Of a stretch of 64,000 nucleotides of DNA, positions 37,701 to 51,155 are shown one piece after another. Source of the stretch: Xiphophorus maculatus. Taxonomy: Eukaryota > Chordata > Actinopteri > Cyprinodontiformes > Poeciliidae. A program made the position numbers and the translations under genes. Below the pieces are notes generated by a model. The model saw only the letters and a program-made list of their open reading frames with translations, was not told the DNA's origin and searched no databases. Positions within the stretch are counted from its first letter, which is position 1. Each line of letters opens with the position of its first letter. The stretch covers positions 2,934,802 through 2,998,801 of the forward strand of contig NC_036445.1 of the NCBI RefSeq assembly GCF_002775205.1. Reading direction: 5' to 3'.

Positions 37701-40700
37701 TAGAATTACCCGAACAAATGATATTCAATTTCAATTTAAATCAAGTTGTAGAAAACAGTAAGTGATGTGATTTGCTTTTTGTTCCACTTTTTAAAGTTGT
37801 GTGATATTATAGACACAGTATTCATTCTTACCTTTTTTAGGTTTGGGTTTGACATTTTTTCTAAATGTTGGAAAGAAAATAAGAGTTAGCAATCATCCAA
37901 CTTTAATTTTTATTTGTCTGTTTATATGATTAGAAATTAAGCAGTGTGTAACATCAAAACACTCACTTTCTTCTGTAAAGGAAAAAGACTCCAGCAGCAA
38001 CTAAAACTAAAACTGCTAAACATGCGAGCACAATTCCAGCAATGGCTCCGGCTGGGAGACCTCCAGACTCTACATAATCCAATATAAAAGAAGAGACAAA
38101 ACAGAGACCTCCATGTAAAATCATCAACAGTGACATTTTCATGAACAGATTCTGTCAAGCATTAGTGTTTATAGAACGTTTAAGGATCTATTAGTTCCTT
38201 TTTTCTTACGTTAGAACTTTACATTTTAATACAACAATTATAAAACATTGAATTGGGAGTCAGTAAACTAAATACTTGATTTATTAGATGAATATAATCA
38301 TCTTGATGTCTGTAACAGACCTTTTCTTAATACTCACCCACTACTACAGAGATGACAGAAAGCCGAGATGTTTGATCAATCAGAGTTTTATTGTTGAAGG
38401 CCCGACAGCTGTAGTTTCCAGTGTGATTTACTTCAACATTGCTCAATCTGAGTTCTGGTCCAGAATGGGACTGCAGGTTTTCATTAATAAACCACTGAAA
38501 CTCTGCAGGAGGACTGGAAACAGCTGAGCAGCTCAACGTGATGTCTGAGCCTTCCTTGTAGTGTTCCTGAGATGGAACGACGGTCAGTTCGACTCGTTCT
38601 GGTCCATCTGTGATGTTAGAAATAAGTGATGAAAAATAAAGCTTTACAATAAAGCTGTACACTGCAAAATAAAGCATAGGTGAAGCCTTAAATAGACATG
38701 CATAGTTGTATATGGTAGTGATAAAAACTTACAAAAGATGGAGATGTTAACTGGATCACTGAAGTCCTCACTGAAGTAGTTGAAGGCATGACACCTCAGT
38801 AGGTTGAGATCAGGCCGGGTCACCTTGGCGATAGTCAGAGTGGATCCTCCATCGGTGATCTGAACTCTGTCGCTGGCTGTCACCTCTGACCCGTTGTTCA
38901 TCCAGAAGTAATGAGGAGAAAACCCAGATGCAGAGCAGGAGAGACGGACTGAGCTCTTCAACTCAACCAGGTCTGTGGGATCTGATGCCACCACAACACT
39001 GGAGACGCGTTCTGTGGGTCAAAGCAGGAAAATAATGTAACTATTATACAACTGACCTAAAACACAGAACAGTTTAATTGGGTTTAGAGTCATACAGTGA
39101 CTTGTTTTTCTTTTTCTTTTTAGCATTTATGTTGTTTCTATGGATGTATGTGAAATATACTTAATACTGTTTGAATTAATTATGGAAAAAACACATTTTC
39201 ATCCAAAAGTGAGCTTGAGAAGAGAAAGGTAAATCTTTTTTTATTTTGAAGTTTGGAGTGGACAAACTTGTAATAGTTATTTATAGAGCATGTTTCAGCA
39301 ACAGGGCAATTTAAAGTATTTCACATGATGAAAACACGAAATAATAAATAAGCAACAAATACCATGTTGCAGTGGCAGAATAAAATAAACTGGATAGTTT
39401 GGATTACAGATTAAAGATGGTAAAGTTTTATCTTGATCAGCTCTGAAAATGTAAAGTCTCAAGGTTAGTTTTTAAGGGTGGGGTGCTGTTAATTGATTTA
39501 TTACTTGTTCTCATCATTTAGATTGTTTTAACAAATTAATAACTACTTTTGTTTTGGTATGATTTATAGCTTTTATATGATTGAAGATAGAGAATAGAGA
39601 AAACTATTCCCTTACGACTGAAATGCTGAAGTTTGGTCCAATGCGTTTAATGTAGTCAATATTTGCACTTCTTGTTTTATGGTATTTACTAAATGTATTT
39701 TTTAACATTACCTTTGGTTTTATTCCAGATAACTTCAAATAATATAATTATAATCTACTACTTCAGTTGAAATTCCAAATTTTGAAAGTGGAGCAACAAT
39801 AAATGATAGATTACAGAAAACAATGTTTGGGCTTACCGGGATTTTTTTTACTCAGTGAAATGTTTTTAGCTTAAAAAACAATTTTTTCTCTTCACCTCTA
39901 AAAAGGCTCTTTGTGTATGCTCATCTTGAATTTGTTTCATACACATGAATATTTTTGAAATACTAATTCTTCAAGTTCTTTAAAGACTAACCATTTACTG
40001 GGACAAGTAAAGGTTGAGACGTTTGCGTTTTCTGTGTTTTGCTGTTAAAGGCTTCACAGCTGTAGTTTCCATCTTGATTTGTCTGAATGTTGCTCAGTCT
40101 GAGGTCTGGTTTAGAGTCAGACAGACGATCTCCATTCAGAAACCACAGAAACTCAGGAGAAGGTCTGGACTGAACTGAACAGGTCAGAAGGACGTTTGAT
40201 CCTTCATGGTGCGGTCCTGATGGAGAGACTTTCAGTCCTATGTCCTCTGGCCCATCTGTACAGAAAACCCCAAATAAAATAACATCAGTTTGTGTAAAAA
40301 GACAAAAACAAACCTTTTCATTATTCTGGCTGCTACTCCTTCTAGGGTTTGCAACAGAAGACTCTTGGTTTCAAACTCATCTTGTCCCTAGCATCCTTTT
40401 ATGTGACACCAGCCCCCCTGCATAACCACATTTATTACACTTTTTAACTTGATCTGTGGTCAACAATCCCTTTTAACTCACTGATTTAGATGGTTGACCC
40501 CAGATAATAAAACTCTTCCATTTCAAATATTTATTCTCTTCTCAGTTTTACTGTTCAATCTCCCTCTCTTTAACAAATACACATCTTTCCTTGTTTTCAC
40601 TAACTGTCCCTTTTCTATGCAGAACAAATATCTTCCCACGTCTCTTACTGTAGATCAAAATGTCGTCTGCGAACATCGTAGTCCATCGAAACTCCTCTCT

Positions 40701-42465
40701 GATTTATTCTACCAATACCTCCCAACTGCAAACAACAAGGGCCTCAGACTATATCCCTGAAGCAATCCCACCTCTTGAGCCGCTCTAAGTTTTGCCACAC
40801 ACCATAGTCTTGCTGTCCCTGTACATACAGTATTTGGTATCTGGTTTTGTTTACTCTAGTTTTTCAGGTTTTGCATTAAATCCCAACCTACTGAAAACAA
40901 TTACTCTAAATAACATTCATTATAAAGAAATTGACACTTTTTAAGAAAATGCAACAATTAATCTAACTTAGATGAACATGAGGATTTAAACTTACAGTTA
41001 ATGAAGACTTCTGCTGGTTCACTGATGTCAAAACTCACAGAGTTAGACACATTACACCTGTAGGATCCATGGTCGTTGCGGGTCACATTGAGTATAATCA
41101 GATCGGATTCTGCACCATTGTTCTGAGTGACGTCAGAGCTGCCTTTCAACCACTGGATGTTGGTAGCATTACCAACGAAGGAGCAGTGCAAATGCAAGTT
41201 ACCATTAAACTCATTTAACTCCACTGTTTGGGGTATTACTTCTAAATCCTGCACTGGCTCTGTGGAGGAAAAAAATATAAAAATATTCATTGGTTGCCAA
41301 AATTTCACCAAGGACACAGTAAGCAGCAACAAGCAATATGTATTTCTAACAATATGTTTAAAATAGCAATTTACCCTTTATAATACTTTTAAAATTATTA
41401 CTTTGTTTTCTTAAATCAATAGCAAAACCGATATGACTTTTAAACGCTGACCCAAATCTGTCTTTGCCAAGATAAAAACTGAAGGGAGACAGAGAGGAGA
41501 GAAAAGGGAAGAGGCTGGACAAAATGTTCAGGTGGAATCATAAATCATTTAGAAATAAACAAGACATTAAGGAACTGTTTCCCTGAAAACTTATTTGTCT
41601 TTTTATGCAGTTTCAGTGAATTAGGAACTCTTAGGAAAACTATAAGAAAGTGAAAATAAGTGTCATGTAAATAATTCCAAGTTGTAAGCCTTTATTATCA
41701 AAGTGTAAAGTTTTGAGCTTTAAATTCTCAAAACCTCATTGCTAAAACTATATTGTAGTTGTATATAGTTTGCTTCTTATTTTTGGTTGACCAGTTACAG
41801 TAACTGTATTAACTTTTCAGCTGAAGATTTCAAAGCACCTGGACTAATTAATCTGTTTAATAATTACTAAATCTGAAAATAACTGACGTGTTTCACCTCT
41901 GCAGATTTGAAGGTTTTACTTTGGACTCCTGATGTGACACACTCACAACAAGAGCAAAGGATAAGAAATGTGTCACAAGTGGTGGAGATGTGAGCAAAAT
42001 GTACACTTCTGCTTTGAGGCTTTAATGATAAAATGTACAGATTTGCTATTGGATTTCAGAAGATTTCATGAAGATTTTATAAGCATCTCCTCTTCACCAA
42101 AGTTTCATAACAACAAACTGTGTTTTAATCAGATTTGTTGTAAAAGTCACAATACCTTCAATTAATGCACTGAGAAAATCTGTGAACTCGTCATCTTCTT
42201 CAGGTAAACCTGCAGCAGACGGTTTTTAGTTATTTAAAACATTTTTATTAAGCATTGAAAACTTTTCTGCACATATTACATTTTATAGTACAAATGGAAC
42301 CAGTGAAAATAGGAAAATGAATATACAATATTATAAGTAGTTTATATTTTTGTCTTTAGTATCATGTGCTGATCCATATGAAAATATGTCTGTTGGAGCT
42401 GTTAACACATTTCTCTTTCATACTGTCTTCAAACAATAAAGAATTCAGATTACATAAAATAAGCA

Positions 42466-42509
<44 letters not shown>

Positions 42510-43043
42510 TATATGCTGACTGTTGCTAAATAATAAATAACGTTTGACTAAAAAAACAATCTCTTTTTTTCTAAGAATGTAAGTTGATCTGGTCTTCACA
42601 AATATTCCATAATTGTTCAAAATAGAGCTCAAATGTACAAAATATCACAGATTCACTGTATCAATACTTTTTAGACATAAACGAAGCCAATACAAACTGC
42701 AAACTTATAACATCTAGAAATCAAAGCGAGCTTCACAAAATCATTGAATTTAGCATTCGGTTTGACTTTTTACCATGAAATTTTCCGTTCTTTGCTTGTT
42801 TTCCACAAATAAGGAATGAAAAGGACAAATTTAAACCTGGTGGTGTTTTTATTTACTGTACATGAAAAAATAAATCATCTTAAACAACTTTTCTTTGTAA
42901 TAAGAAAATGCAGATCTTTTGAGACTAACACAGTTATTGTTGCACTAACAAACAGTGAAAATATCTTCATGTTGTGGATCAAGAGGTAAAAGCTCACCTG
43001 AGATGGCTCCAAGGAGAACAAAAACTATGATGATTGTTTTCAT
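34757..43043 (-). CDS. CEACAM-like receptor, four Ig domains with repeated tail exons (gene D)
   Basis: Exons on the - strand: 43043-42998 (signal), 42209-42156 (acidic, [11 protein letters not shown]), Ig exons 41259-40996, 40255-39992, 39011-38733 and 38607-38338, 38069-37967 (membrane), 37860-37832 (29 nt), three 51-nt tail exons 37273-37223, 36631-36581 and 35369-35319, and 34794-34757. They sum to 1500 nt with consistent phases. The Ig domains have normal Cys pairs (LHCSF/YRCNV, LTCSV/YSCEA, LSCSAS/LRCHA, LSCSAV/YSCRA). The helix [19 protein letters not shown] is followed by basic YRRK. The last mapped exon gives [13 protein letters not shown], with two Tyr. The stop-bearing terminal exon is unsettled; an acceptor at about 34632 could add more tail. 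Compared with gene E the N-terminal IgV is missing. Function as an adhesion or signalling receptor is inferred from family. Confidence 0.75.
34950..37480 (-). repeat. Three tandem copies of a tail-exon-plus-intron unit in gene D
   Basis: Each unit holds one 51-nt phase-1/phase-1 exon (upper ends 35369, 36631, 37273) beginning D/E-(R/N)-(R/K)-PEP. It is followed on the upstream-gene side by a TTTAGCTAG ... GC(T/A)AAAT stretch (about 35600, 36730, 37375), and on the other side by an ACACA-rich stretch with GACCCAA(T/C) (about 35210, 36480, 37135). Units are 0.6-1.3 kb and clearly diverged, so the triplication is not very recent. Confidence 0.8.
40420..40830 (-). mobile_element. LINE reverse-transcriptase relic in a gene D intron
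   Basis: On the - strand near 40665-40645 the frame reads MFADDILIY, the RT catalytic box (F/YxDD type). About 40 residues before it is [16 protein letters not shown], resembling the usual QGSALSPLLF segment. Stops interrupt the frame. The fragment is old, without recognisable ends, and lies between two Ig exons of gene D. Confidence 0.6.
42468..42506. repeat. (AT)n microsatellite
   Basis: About 19 perfect AT dinucleotides inside the first intron region of gene D. Confidence 0.95.
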
Positions 43044-43059
43044 TTCTTTCTTTTAGTCT

Positions 43060-44240
43060 AAAACAGGAGTAAGAATCTGTTTCACTCCTCAGATTCTTGT
43101 TGTCCTCAATGACAAGAATGAACCAGGAAGTCAAATTGCTTATCTCTCTGTGATACATTGGTTAAACATTAACACTATTTTGTGTTTATTTCATTATGGC
43201 CTGACAGTAAGCAAGTTATACAAATCAAATTATATAAACATTACTGAAATTATATGTATTAAAATAATATTAAATTTAACCTTTTTCCTAGAAACATATG
43301 TCCATTATTGTTGATTATATTTAAGATGTATGTATGACTTAAGAAAAATAGTTTATTACCACATAAGATGAAATATGACTTCAGAGTGCAACTATGGCAC
43401 CAGTCCTCCAGCTTTTTGGGACTTTCAACTCATAAATCACAGGTTTGTCAAACAGTAAAATACCTTCAAGTAATAAAAAGTTGGTAGTAAAGTAATAAAC
43501 AAGAAATTATAACAATAGTAGGAAGACTGACCAACATTTACCGTAAAATAGATAAGAATTACTGCTAGAAATGAAACAAACTTTTTCTGTCCTCACAATG
43601 AACTTAGCCCAGTATCATGACTCATTATTTTATTCATAAGTGTGTTATACACAACAAACTCAGTTGCAAGGATAATCAAATAAGGAAAGCCACATTTAAA
43701 GTGCTTTTTGCTCGTAGTATAATAAAAAATAACAGAATGAAAGAAATAAGAGGTAAATATTTTAATAAAAAATTATATATACATATATAAAGTTTGTTGC
43801 ACATGGAAAGATTTTACATGTCAAGATTCATTGTTATTGTGTTGTACGATTGCCCATTGCCCTATTGGGAGTTTAAGGTGAGCGTGAGAGAAAAGAGGGA
43901 TGGAAATTGTCCTGGCTCTGTTTGTCCAGGTTCTAATTATGCAAGACGGCAGCATAGATGGGATCAGTGGATCTTTGATGACGCTTTTTGCTCTGATAGG
44001 GCAGTGAGAAGAAAAAATGTCTTTTAGAGAGGGGAGATGGCAGAATTTACCCTGATGCTGGGAAGCCAAAAATACATTTCAAGGACATCAGTTCTCTAGA
44101 AAAGAAAATTAATGTGCAGAATGCTTTTATGATCTGACTTAATGTGAGCAACATTTTAACTAAGTATACACTAAAGAAAAAAACAAAAATATGCATCATA
44201 TTTCAATGAGATACTCAGAATTTCTAACAATTAGCAACAA
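43060..44240. other. Intergenic DNA between genes D and E
   Basis: Upstream flank of gene D. No exon recognised; open frames near 43794-44069 on both strands overlap each other and show no domain. Confidence 0.45.
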
Positions 44241-44249
44241 TTTACTTTT

Positions 44250-44545
44250 TTATTTCATAATACTTTAAATGAATAGTTAAGATTATTTGTAAAGCGCTTT
44301 TAACTGACATAAAATCACAAAGCTCAAAGCATAAAGCAAACACAACAAACAATAAAATCATGACATTAAGGTCTGGGAAAATAAAGTTTTTAGTTGCTTT
44401 TTAAAAATATCCACATGATCAACAAAACGGAGCTGCAAGGGCAAACTGTTCCTCAGCCTTGGGGCCATAAGGAATGAAAAGGCCTGGTCCCCTTTAGTTT
44501 GTAGCTTGCTATGTGGAATGACTAATGTTAGCCAGAAAGAGTGAG
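44250..44545 (-). mobile_element. 3' end of an L2/Rex-like LINE
   Basis: On the - strand, 44530-44358 encodes a typical LINE ORF2 C-terminus (GDQAFSFLMAPRLRNSLPL, then a FKKQLKTLF end). It is followed by a short 3' UTR containing GTAAAGCGCTTT-like sequence (about 44300-44290 on the - strand, AAAGCGCTTTACAAATA), a known hallmark of L2-type tails. The copy is truncated and lies between genes D and E. Confidence 0.6.
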
Positions 44546-45048
44546 AGAGAAAAGAGAAATGCACAAAGAGAAGACAATAATAAACTAAACACAATGGAAT
44601 GAGCACATGTTTCATCATAACTCTAAAGTCATACATTATTTCACACCCTGAATTAAATACTTATGAAGACAATATAAAGGTGGAAACTATGAGTGTAAAC
44701 TTTAGAAACACACACATGTACACACGAAGACCTGCATCAGATTATGTTCAACAACAACTTTAGCATCTTTGTTCTTCCTTTAGGTTGTTGTTCAACTTTC
44801 TTAAAGTTGTTGTTCTCTGAATTTTCTCAGATTTCTGACTTTCTGAAAAAAAAGAACCACATAAACAGATTATAGTAATGATTTTATGCTGCAATTAAAC
44901 ACAAATGATTAACTGTGTAAGCATTTTTATAAGCTAAAAATATTTCATAATAAATCATGACAGACAATAGTGTAACTATTCTTTAGGGAAAAAATATTTA
45001 CCTCCAACATGTTACAATTTTCACTTTAAATAATAAAAAATCCTACCT

Positions 45049-48000
45049 TTAAATTGTTGGCTTTTTTATACTGATTGTTCTAACATATATAACTGAGATA
45101 TCCTCATAGACATGTTCTTCCTCTACAAAAAAAGAAGCATAGACACTTTATCATTCCAATGTTTGTGTGTTATAAATACAGACAGAAAGCACAACCTTTG
45201 AGTTAGATGGTTTTCTTCAGATCCAAGACTATAAATCATTTGTACCAAAGAGCTCTGAAAATCCTACAGCTTTTAGAGACTTGTTATAAATGGTTAATGT
45301 ATGAAAACAGGTGGGGTGGATATTGTACATTTTTTATTGTCCCAGCTTATTACTAACTCATTTTATTTGTATATAGACAGGGGCAGGAGGCTTCAAACCT
45401 TCCCACCAGTTAAAATAAATCAAGAGAAAATCTTTGTGATTATTAAATTCTCAATTTTATTTTATGTACAGGATGAAGAAATTGTTAGAAACTTACCACA
45501 TTTACCTGCATCAGGTTGTGCACTCACACTTTTTCTATATTTTGGAGAAAAAGTTATTAAAATGTAAGCAACTAAAAATACATAATAGTAATCTAAGTTT
45601 TATGTATATGAGAGCAAGTTATTAAAAATACATACATAAAATGTAAAATGTGTGTTTTCATGTTTTATGCATAAGAGAACAAGGTATTAAAAATACATAC
45701 ATACACATTTAATTTAATATTGATGCCTTAAATAAAACATTTTTGTGGCACATTTGGCAACAGTAGATTTGAAAGTATGTGTATGAAAGTGTATGTTTGA
45801 TTCCAGGTTCATCCTGCCACATGTTAATGTTAACCTCAAGTTGAGTATCAATCTGTGCATTAGTGTATAAATGTTTGCATGTTTATGAGTGAATGTGGCT
45901 CTAGTGAGAAACACTTTGAGTGGTTAATATGAGTATGAAGACACTTACTTTCTTTTATACATAAAGTAACCTCCAGCAGCTCCAACTGCAACTACCAAAC
46001 ATGTGATTATTATCCCAGCAATGGCGCCTCCTGAGAGACATTGAGTTTTTTTAAAATCTAAAACAGAATACATCAATGAGCAATTCAACAACAACAACAA
46101 CAAAAAAAAAAAACATTTACAATCTCGCCAATGTTGATACTGGACACTATGTTAGTTTAAGAAGCAAAATGAAAAGCTGGAAAATATATTAGTAATTTTG
46201 TTGTGGAATAAATCCTAAATAAATGTTTACAGAATTATATCATGAAGGGTCTGCAGAATCAATACGAATAATTAAATTCTTAAGCTTCTGAGAATAAAAC
46301 TAAAGTTCCTAAGATTCTGCGTATAGTGTTTTAAGTTGACACCTGCCTCTGAGTACATTAAAATATAAAATAGAGTTTTATGGGGCATTAATAAAGATTA
46401 TCTTATTGATGGATTTCTAATTATCATGATTAGATGTGTTGATCAAACACAAGCCTCTCATTTTTAACCAAATATAATTAATATACAGTTTTTGAAGTCC
46501 GTGTCTCATAAAAAATCTAATCATTAACTGTTTCAGACTGTAGACTCATTTAAAATGTTGATTGATTTCTCTGTTACTACCATCAAATGATTATTACACC
46601 AAAACTTTTCAAAGATTCTATATTTAAGATAAGATATAAACTTGATGGTATTTGAGCTACAAATGCCATCAGTATCTAAATGTAAGAGTCATCTAAGTAT
46701 TGTTTTTCTATGAATAAATTTATCCACAACCTTTAAATAGGTTGTAAATGTTTAACACCTAACAGTTAATGCAACAAACCAGTCTGTAACACTTACACAC
46801 AACAGAGATGACAAAAGGATCAGAGATTTTGTGCAGCAGTGTTTTGATGTTAAGAGCCTGACAGTTGTAGTTCCCGCTCTGATTGAGCTGAATGTTGGTC
46901 AGTCTGAGGTTTGGTCCAGAAACAGGTAGCAGGGTTTCATTCAGAAACCACCGAAAAATGGCAGCTGGTTTGGATTCAGCTGAACAGAACATGGTGATAT
47001 CTGAACCTTCTTCATATTTTTCATGATGTGGAGATATAGTCACTGAAATACTGTCTGGTCCATCTGCATATACAAAGAAAGACAAGACCTTCTGAAACTA
47101 TTGTCTTCAACAACAGCACTGTAAAGCCGTCGCTAAAGGTTTGGAGTTTGGATGTGAAAATATCAAGATCAGACTTACAGTAGATAGAGAGGTAAACTGG
47201 ATCACTGCTATCACGACTGAAATAATTGAAAACGTGACACCTCAGGAGCCCTTGATCATATCTGGTCACATTGAATATTGTCAGAGTGGATCCTCCATCA
47301 GTGATCTGAACTCTGTCTCCATTTGTAAGCTCAGAGGTGCCGTTCATCCAGAGGAAAGATGGAGAGAATCCAGATGCAGAGCAGAAGAGCCGGACAGAGC
47401 TGCTGAACTCAACCAGGTCTGTGGAGGATGCTTCCACCGCAATGTTTGAAACACGTGCTGTGGATAAAGACACAATAGTTTTAAATACTGTTACTAAAAA
47501 ATAAAAACTATATTAATAAAAACAAATAGAGCTACTGGTGGTGATATGGTTTAGCTGTGAAGGATAACGTCACAGCTCAACCATCTGTGTAAAACTACAT
47601 AGTTTTCATCTGAAGTGCCAAATAATCATCATAACAATGTCAATGTGTGTGAGACCAGAATGGTAAAGGATCACTTGGATGCTAAATTTGGTGGACCATT
47701 AAATCCAAGGGTAATCTATTCAGACTCTGAATGGCAGTAATACATTTGGTCATTTCAATTGATTTTCACTGCCCCTGATCCGACACTTGATTTGGATTTT
47801 AGTGTCCAGGATGGTAAAGCATTCAGAGGATAATGAAGACAACATAATGATGGGAAAGAAGAGGAACAACGCAGTCCTACAAGCCTTTTATTGCCCCATA
47901 ATAGTCAACTTTTATCGGATTGGTATGGTTTTTAAGTTTTGTATTTCATTTTGTGCTTGTTAAAGTAACAATAAAAAACAAGTGTTGAACTTCCAACGTA

Positions 48001-51000
48001 GTACTTGCACAGAAGAGACGTTTGATACTTTTAAAGTAAATCATTCTACAGTAAAAAAATACCAGATGCTGTCTGTAAACCATTGTCTTGGGCACTTTAT
48101 AGGCCACTTATGGTTTCAATTTTAGCAATGACATTGCAATATTATATCCTGAAAAAACTGAAATATATTTGGGGTTCAGATGGCAAATTAATGTCTGGAT
48201 CCTTATTAAAGTATAGTCAAATTCTGGTGTTTTTCAAGTAAACAAAAACAAACATACTTGAATAATCTGACATGTTTTTTAAATTAACCGTTAAAAATCT
48301 AAGTCAAATATCTTACATTTTATTTGCTTGTGTCCAAAAAATATTTACAAATATATATTTTTTTCCATCATAATTATTCCCTTTCTTCTTATTCATACTT
48401 ACCAATAATAGAGACAGCTGATGGCTGAGATGTCTGATATTTCAAAGTTTTTCTATTAAAGGCCTGACAGCTGTAGTTTCCCATATGGCTCATCTGAATG
48501 TCCATCAGTCTGAGTGCTGGTCCAGAAACAGGCAGCATGTCTCCATTCAGAAACCAGAAAAACTCTGCGGTAGGTCTAGACTCAGCTGAACAGAACAGAT
48601 TGATATTTGTTCCTTCTTCATGTTGTGTTTTTGATGGAGAGACCATTAACTGGATGTATTCTGGACCGTCTAAGGGAAAAATGAAATCAAAACAAGTTAC
48701 TGAAAAACTCTTGCTGAAAATAATTTTTTCACACTTTTATAGTAAGGTAAGAATGTATAATATTCTCTGGTCATTTATATTCTATTTACTATATCATATA
48801 AAACTGATAATTACACAAACCAGTCACTTTATAAAGTACACTTGTTCAATAGCTTACTTGGACAAATCAAAAATTAGCCAATCACATGTCAGCAAATCTT
48901 AGCCTTCAGAAATCAAGACACACTGAAGATGAGTTTTCAAATTTGAAAATTAGCATCCTTTTTGATGCAAACAACGTTCCCATGGCTGCTGGTGGCAGAC
49001 AGACTGGTCCAAGTATTTCAGAAACTGATGACTCTGGAGATTGTTCAAAAAACAGAAAATATCCAGAGAGTGAAAGTTGTGCAGTTGAAACTCCCTTGTT
49101 GAGGTCAGAGGAGAATTGGAAAACTAATTTGAGATGAAAGGCAGAAGGAATGTTTTTTGGATTGATTCAAGAGAGAAAATATAAACGAACAAGAAAAAAA
49201 GACTTACAGCTGATAAAAAGGTTTGCTTGATTACTAACTCCAGAACTGGCAGGATTGGACACATGACAGCTGTACAGTCCCTGGTCATAGCGAGTTACAT
49301 TGACTATAGTCAGTTTGGATCCTCCATCAGAAATCTGAACTCTGTCACTGGCTGAAACCTCAGAGCTGCTGTTCATCCAGAGGAAGGAGAGAGAAGATCC
49401 AGAGGAGGAGCAGGACAGACGGACAGAACTCTTGAACTCAACCAAGTCTGAACTTTGTGCTGTTACTTTCACATTAGATACTGGCTCTGTAAGTGAAAAG
49501 CAAATTGGGTTAGACAAATAGCAATACAAACATTAAATAAAGTAAATCATTAAACTAATTATGGCTTACAGAAGAATTCATGGATTGTATTTGATAATTT
49601 CAAAATCTACAAAACAACTTTTGAAAGATCACATAATTATTTTAAGGGTTATTAATTTATACTTTAATTTTGTTTTAGGTGCATTTCAATATTTCATGCT
49701 ATCTACAGGACATATCAAAAATACTCAATAAAACCGTATGCTAATTTTTTTATATCTAAAGGTAAAATGTGCTAACTAACTCTCAGTAATATGTACTTTT
49801 GCTTCTAACTGAGCACTGTTCAAGCAGAGAAAGAAGAAAAGAAGAGTTCTGGTAAAGGTTTAGATAAATCTATAAACTGTTTTGTATTGCATAAAATTAA
49901 CTATCCCTACTTTTTATGTTTTCAAATAACTTTTGGTCATGAAGCCCATCTTTAATCTCAGATAGGTTATCCATTTCATTATGTATTAATTAGCTGAGAT
50001 TAATGTTTTATCTCAGTAAGTAAATTAATAAGAAACAATAGTTTGCGGTCTACTTTGGAGTCGTAATAATTAAAATATTGCATTAAAACCTCTCATATTC
50101 ATACACATTTCTATTAGAAATGACTTTGTTTATATTGAAATAACAGCCATTATATGCTCTAAAATTAAACAAACATTACAGATATTAAATATAAAAAATA
50201 GCCACTTTAAACACCTTTAGAGAATCCAGCAAATGCATTTGTTATTGGTTTAAACATCTGCTCACCATAAATGTCCACTCTGGTGGTTCCTATTATTTGC
50301 AAACCATCAGCTGTTAAAATGTTAAGTCTGTACTCTCCTCTGTCACTTAATTTGAGATTCCTGAGCTCCAGAGATCCAGTGGATCTGAAGAGAGTGATCC
50401 TGCCTTCATACTCAGGAACAGTAACATTCCTGTCGGACAGTGAAGTTATTATTGTGGTGATGCCATCAAAAGTCCAGATTAGTGACAGAAATGGTTCTTC
50501 TGTTGGATTCAGGTTTGTTCTCAGCATCACAGTCCCACCAACAGATGCATTCAAAGGACCGTCTGGTAGCATACCTGATCCTTCAGATAAACCTGCAGGA
50601 CACAGTTTTGGTTTGAAAATAAATTCCTTTTAAGTTTTGTAAAAGGAACCTTCAGCAGTAAAATTTCACTCAATGGTTGATAAAAAATACAGTTATCCAT
50701 TTGTAATTTTGTAAATAATTTGAAAATATAATCATTTTTTGTCACCCTTAAAACCTTTAGGTTGCAAAAATGCAAAAAAACAAACAAAAAAACTTTCTAA
50801 ATCACTTCCTTGTGTTAGATTCTTTAACACAGTTTAAAGATTTAACATTTAGAAGGGAATAAAATCTTATGAAGTTTTTTCCCAAATATAATGTGTTATT
50901 GTAACAAAATAGTATGACTATGAATAAATATTTTGTAGGTTTCTAACTTTGTAGCAGTAGAAATAGTATAATTTATCAATAAATATAAATAAATACATTT

Positions 51001-51155
51001 ATTTGCCAATGTCATGGCAATGACCATGACAGCTTAATTGCCATGTTAGCAGATCGTTACACAATGTTTGTAAATATTTTATCTTATATATCAAGCAGTA
51101 AAAACTCACCTGAAATGGTTCCAAGAATTATAAAATATATACTGGCTGTTTTCAT
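45049..51155 (-). CDS. CEACAM-like receptor, five Ig domains and Tyr tail (gene E)
   Basis: Nine exons on the - strand: 51155-51110 (signal), 50592-50266 (N-domain IgV), 49486-49208, 48669-48403, 47457-47179 and 47063-46797 (four Ig domains), 46057-45949 (membrane), 45534-45506 (29 nt) and 45122-45049 (tail, TAA). The sum is 1677 nt, exactly 558 codons plus stop, and every junction phase agrees. The N domain lacks the B/F-strand Cys (VMLRTNL, GEYRLNI), like mammalian CEACAM N domains. The next four are two repeats of an A-type (EPVSNVKV.. / ARVSNIAV..) and a B-type (GPEYIQL.. / GPDSISV..) domain, each with a Cys pair. A helix [20 protein letters not shown] lies at about 498-517. The tail has [11 protein letters not shown], with two Tyr close together, related to the [12 protein letters not shown] of gene D. 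Role: membrane adhesion or signalling, inferred. It is the best-preserved CEACAM-like gene here. Confidence 0.85.

Noticed and set aside
43794-44069. Overlapping frames on both strands between genes D and E
   Set aside because: Neither shows a recognisable domain or coding composition.
48886-49137. + strand 83-codon frame opposite gene E intron
   Set aside because: No domain and no splice or promoter support. The adjacent - strand exon explains the less AT-rich part.
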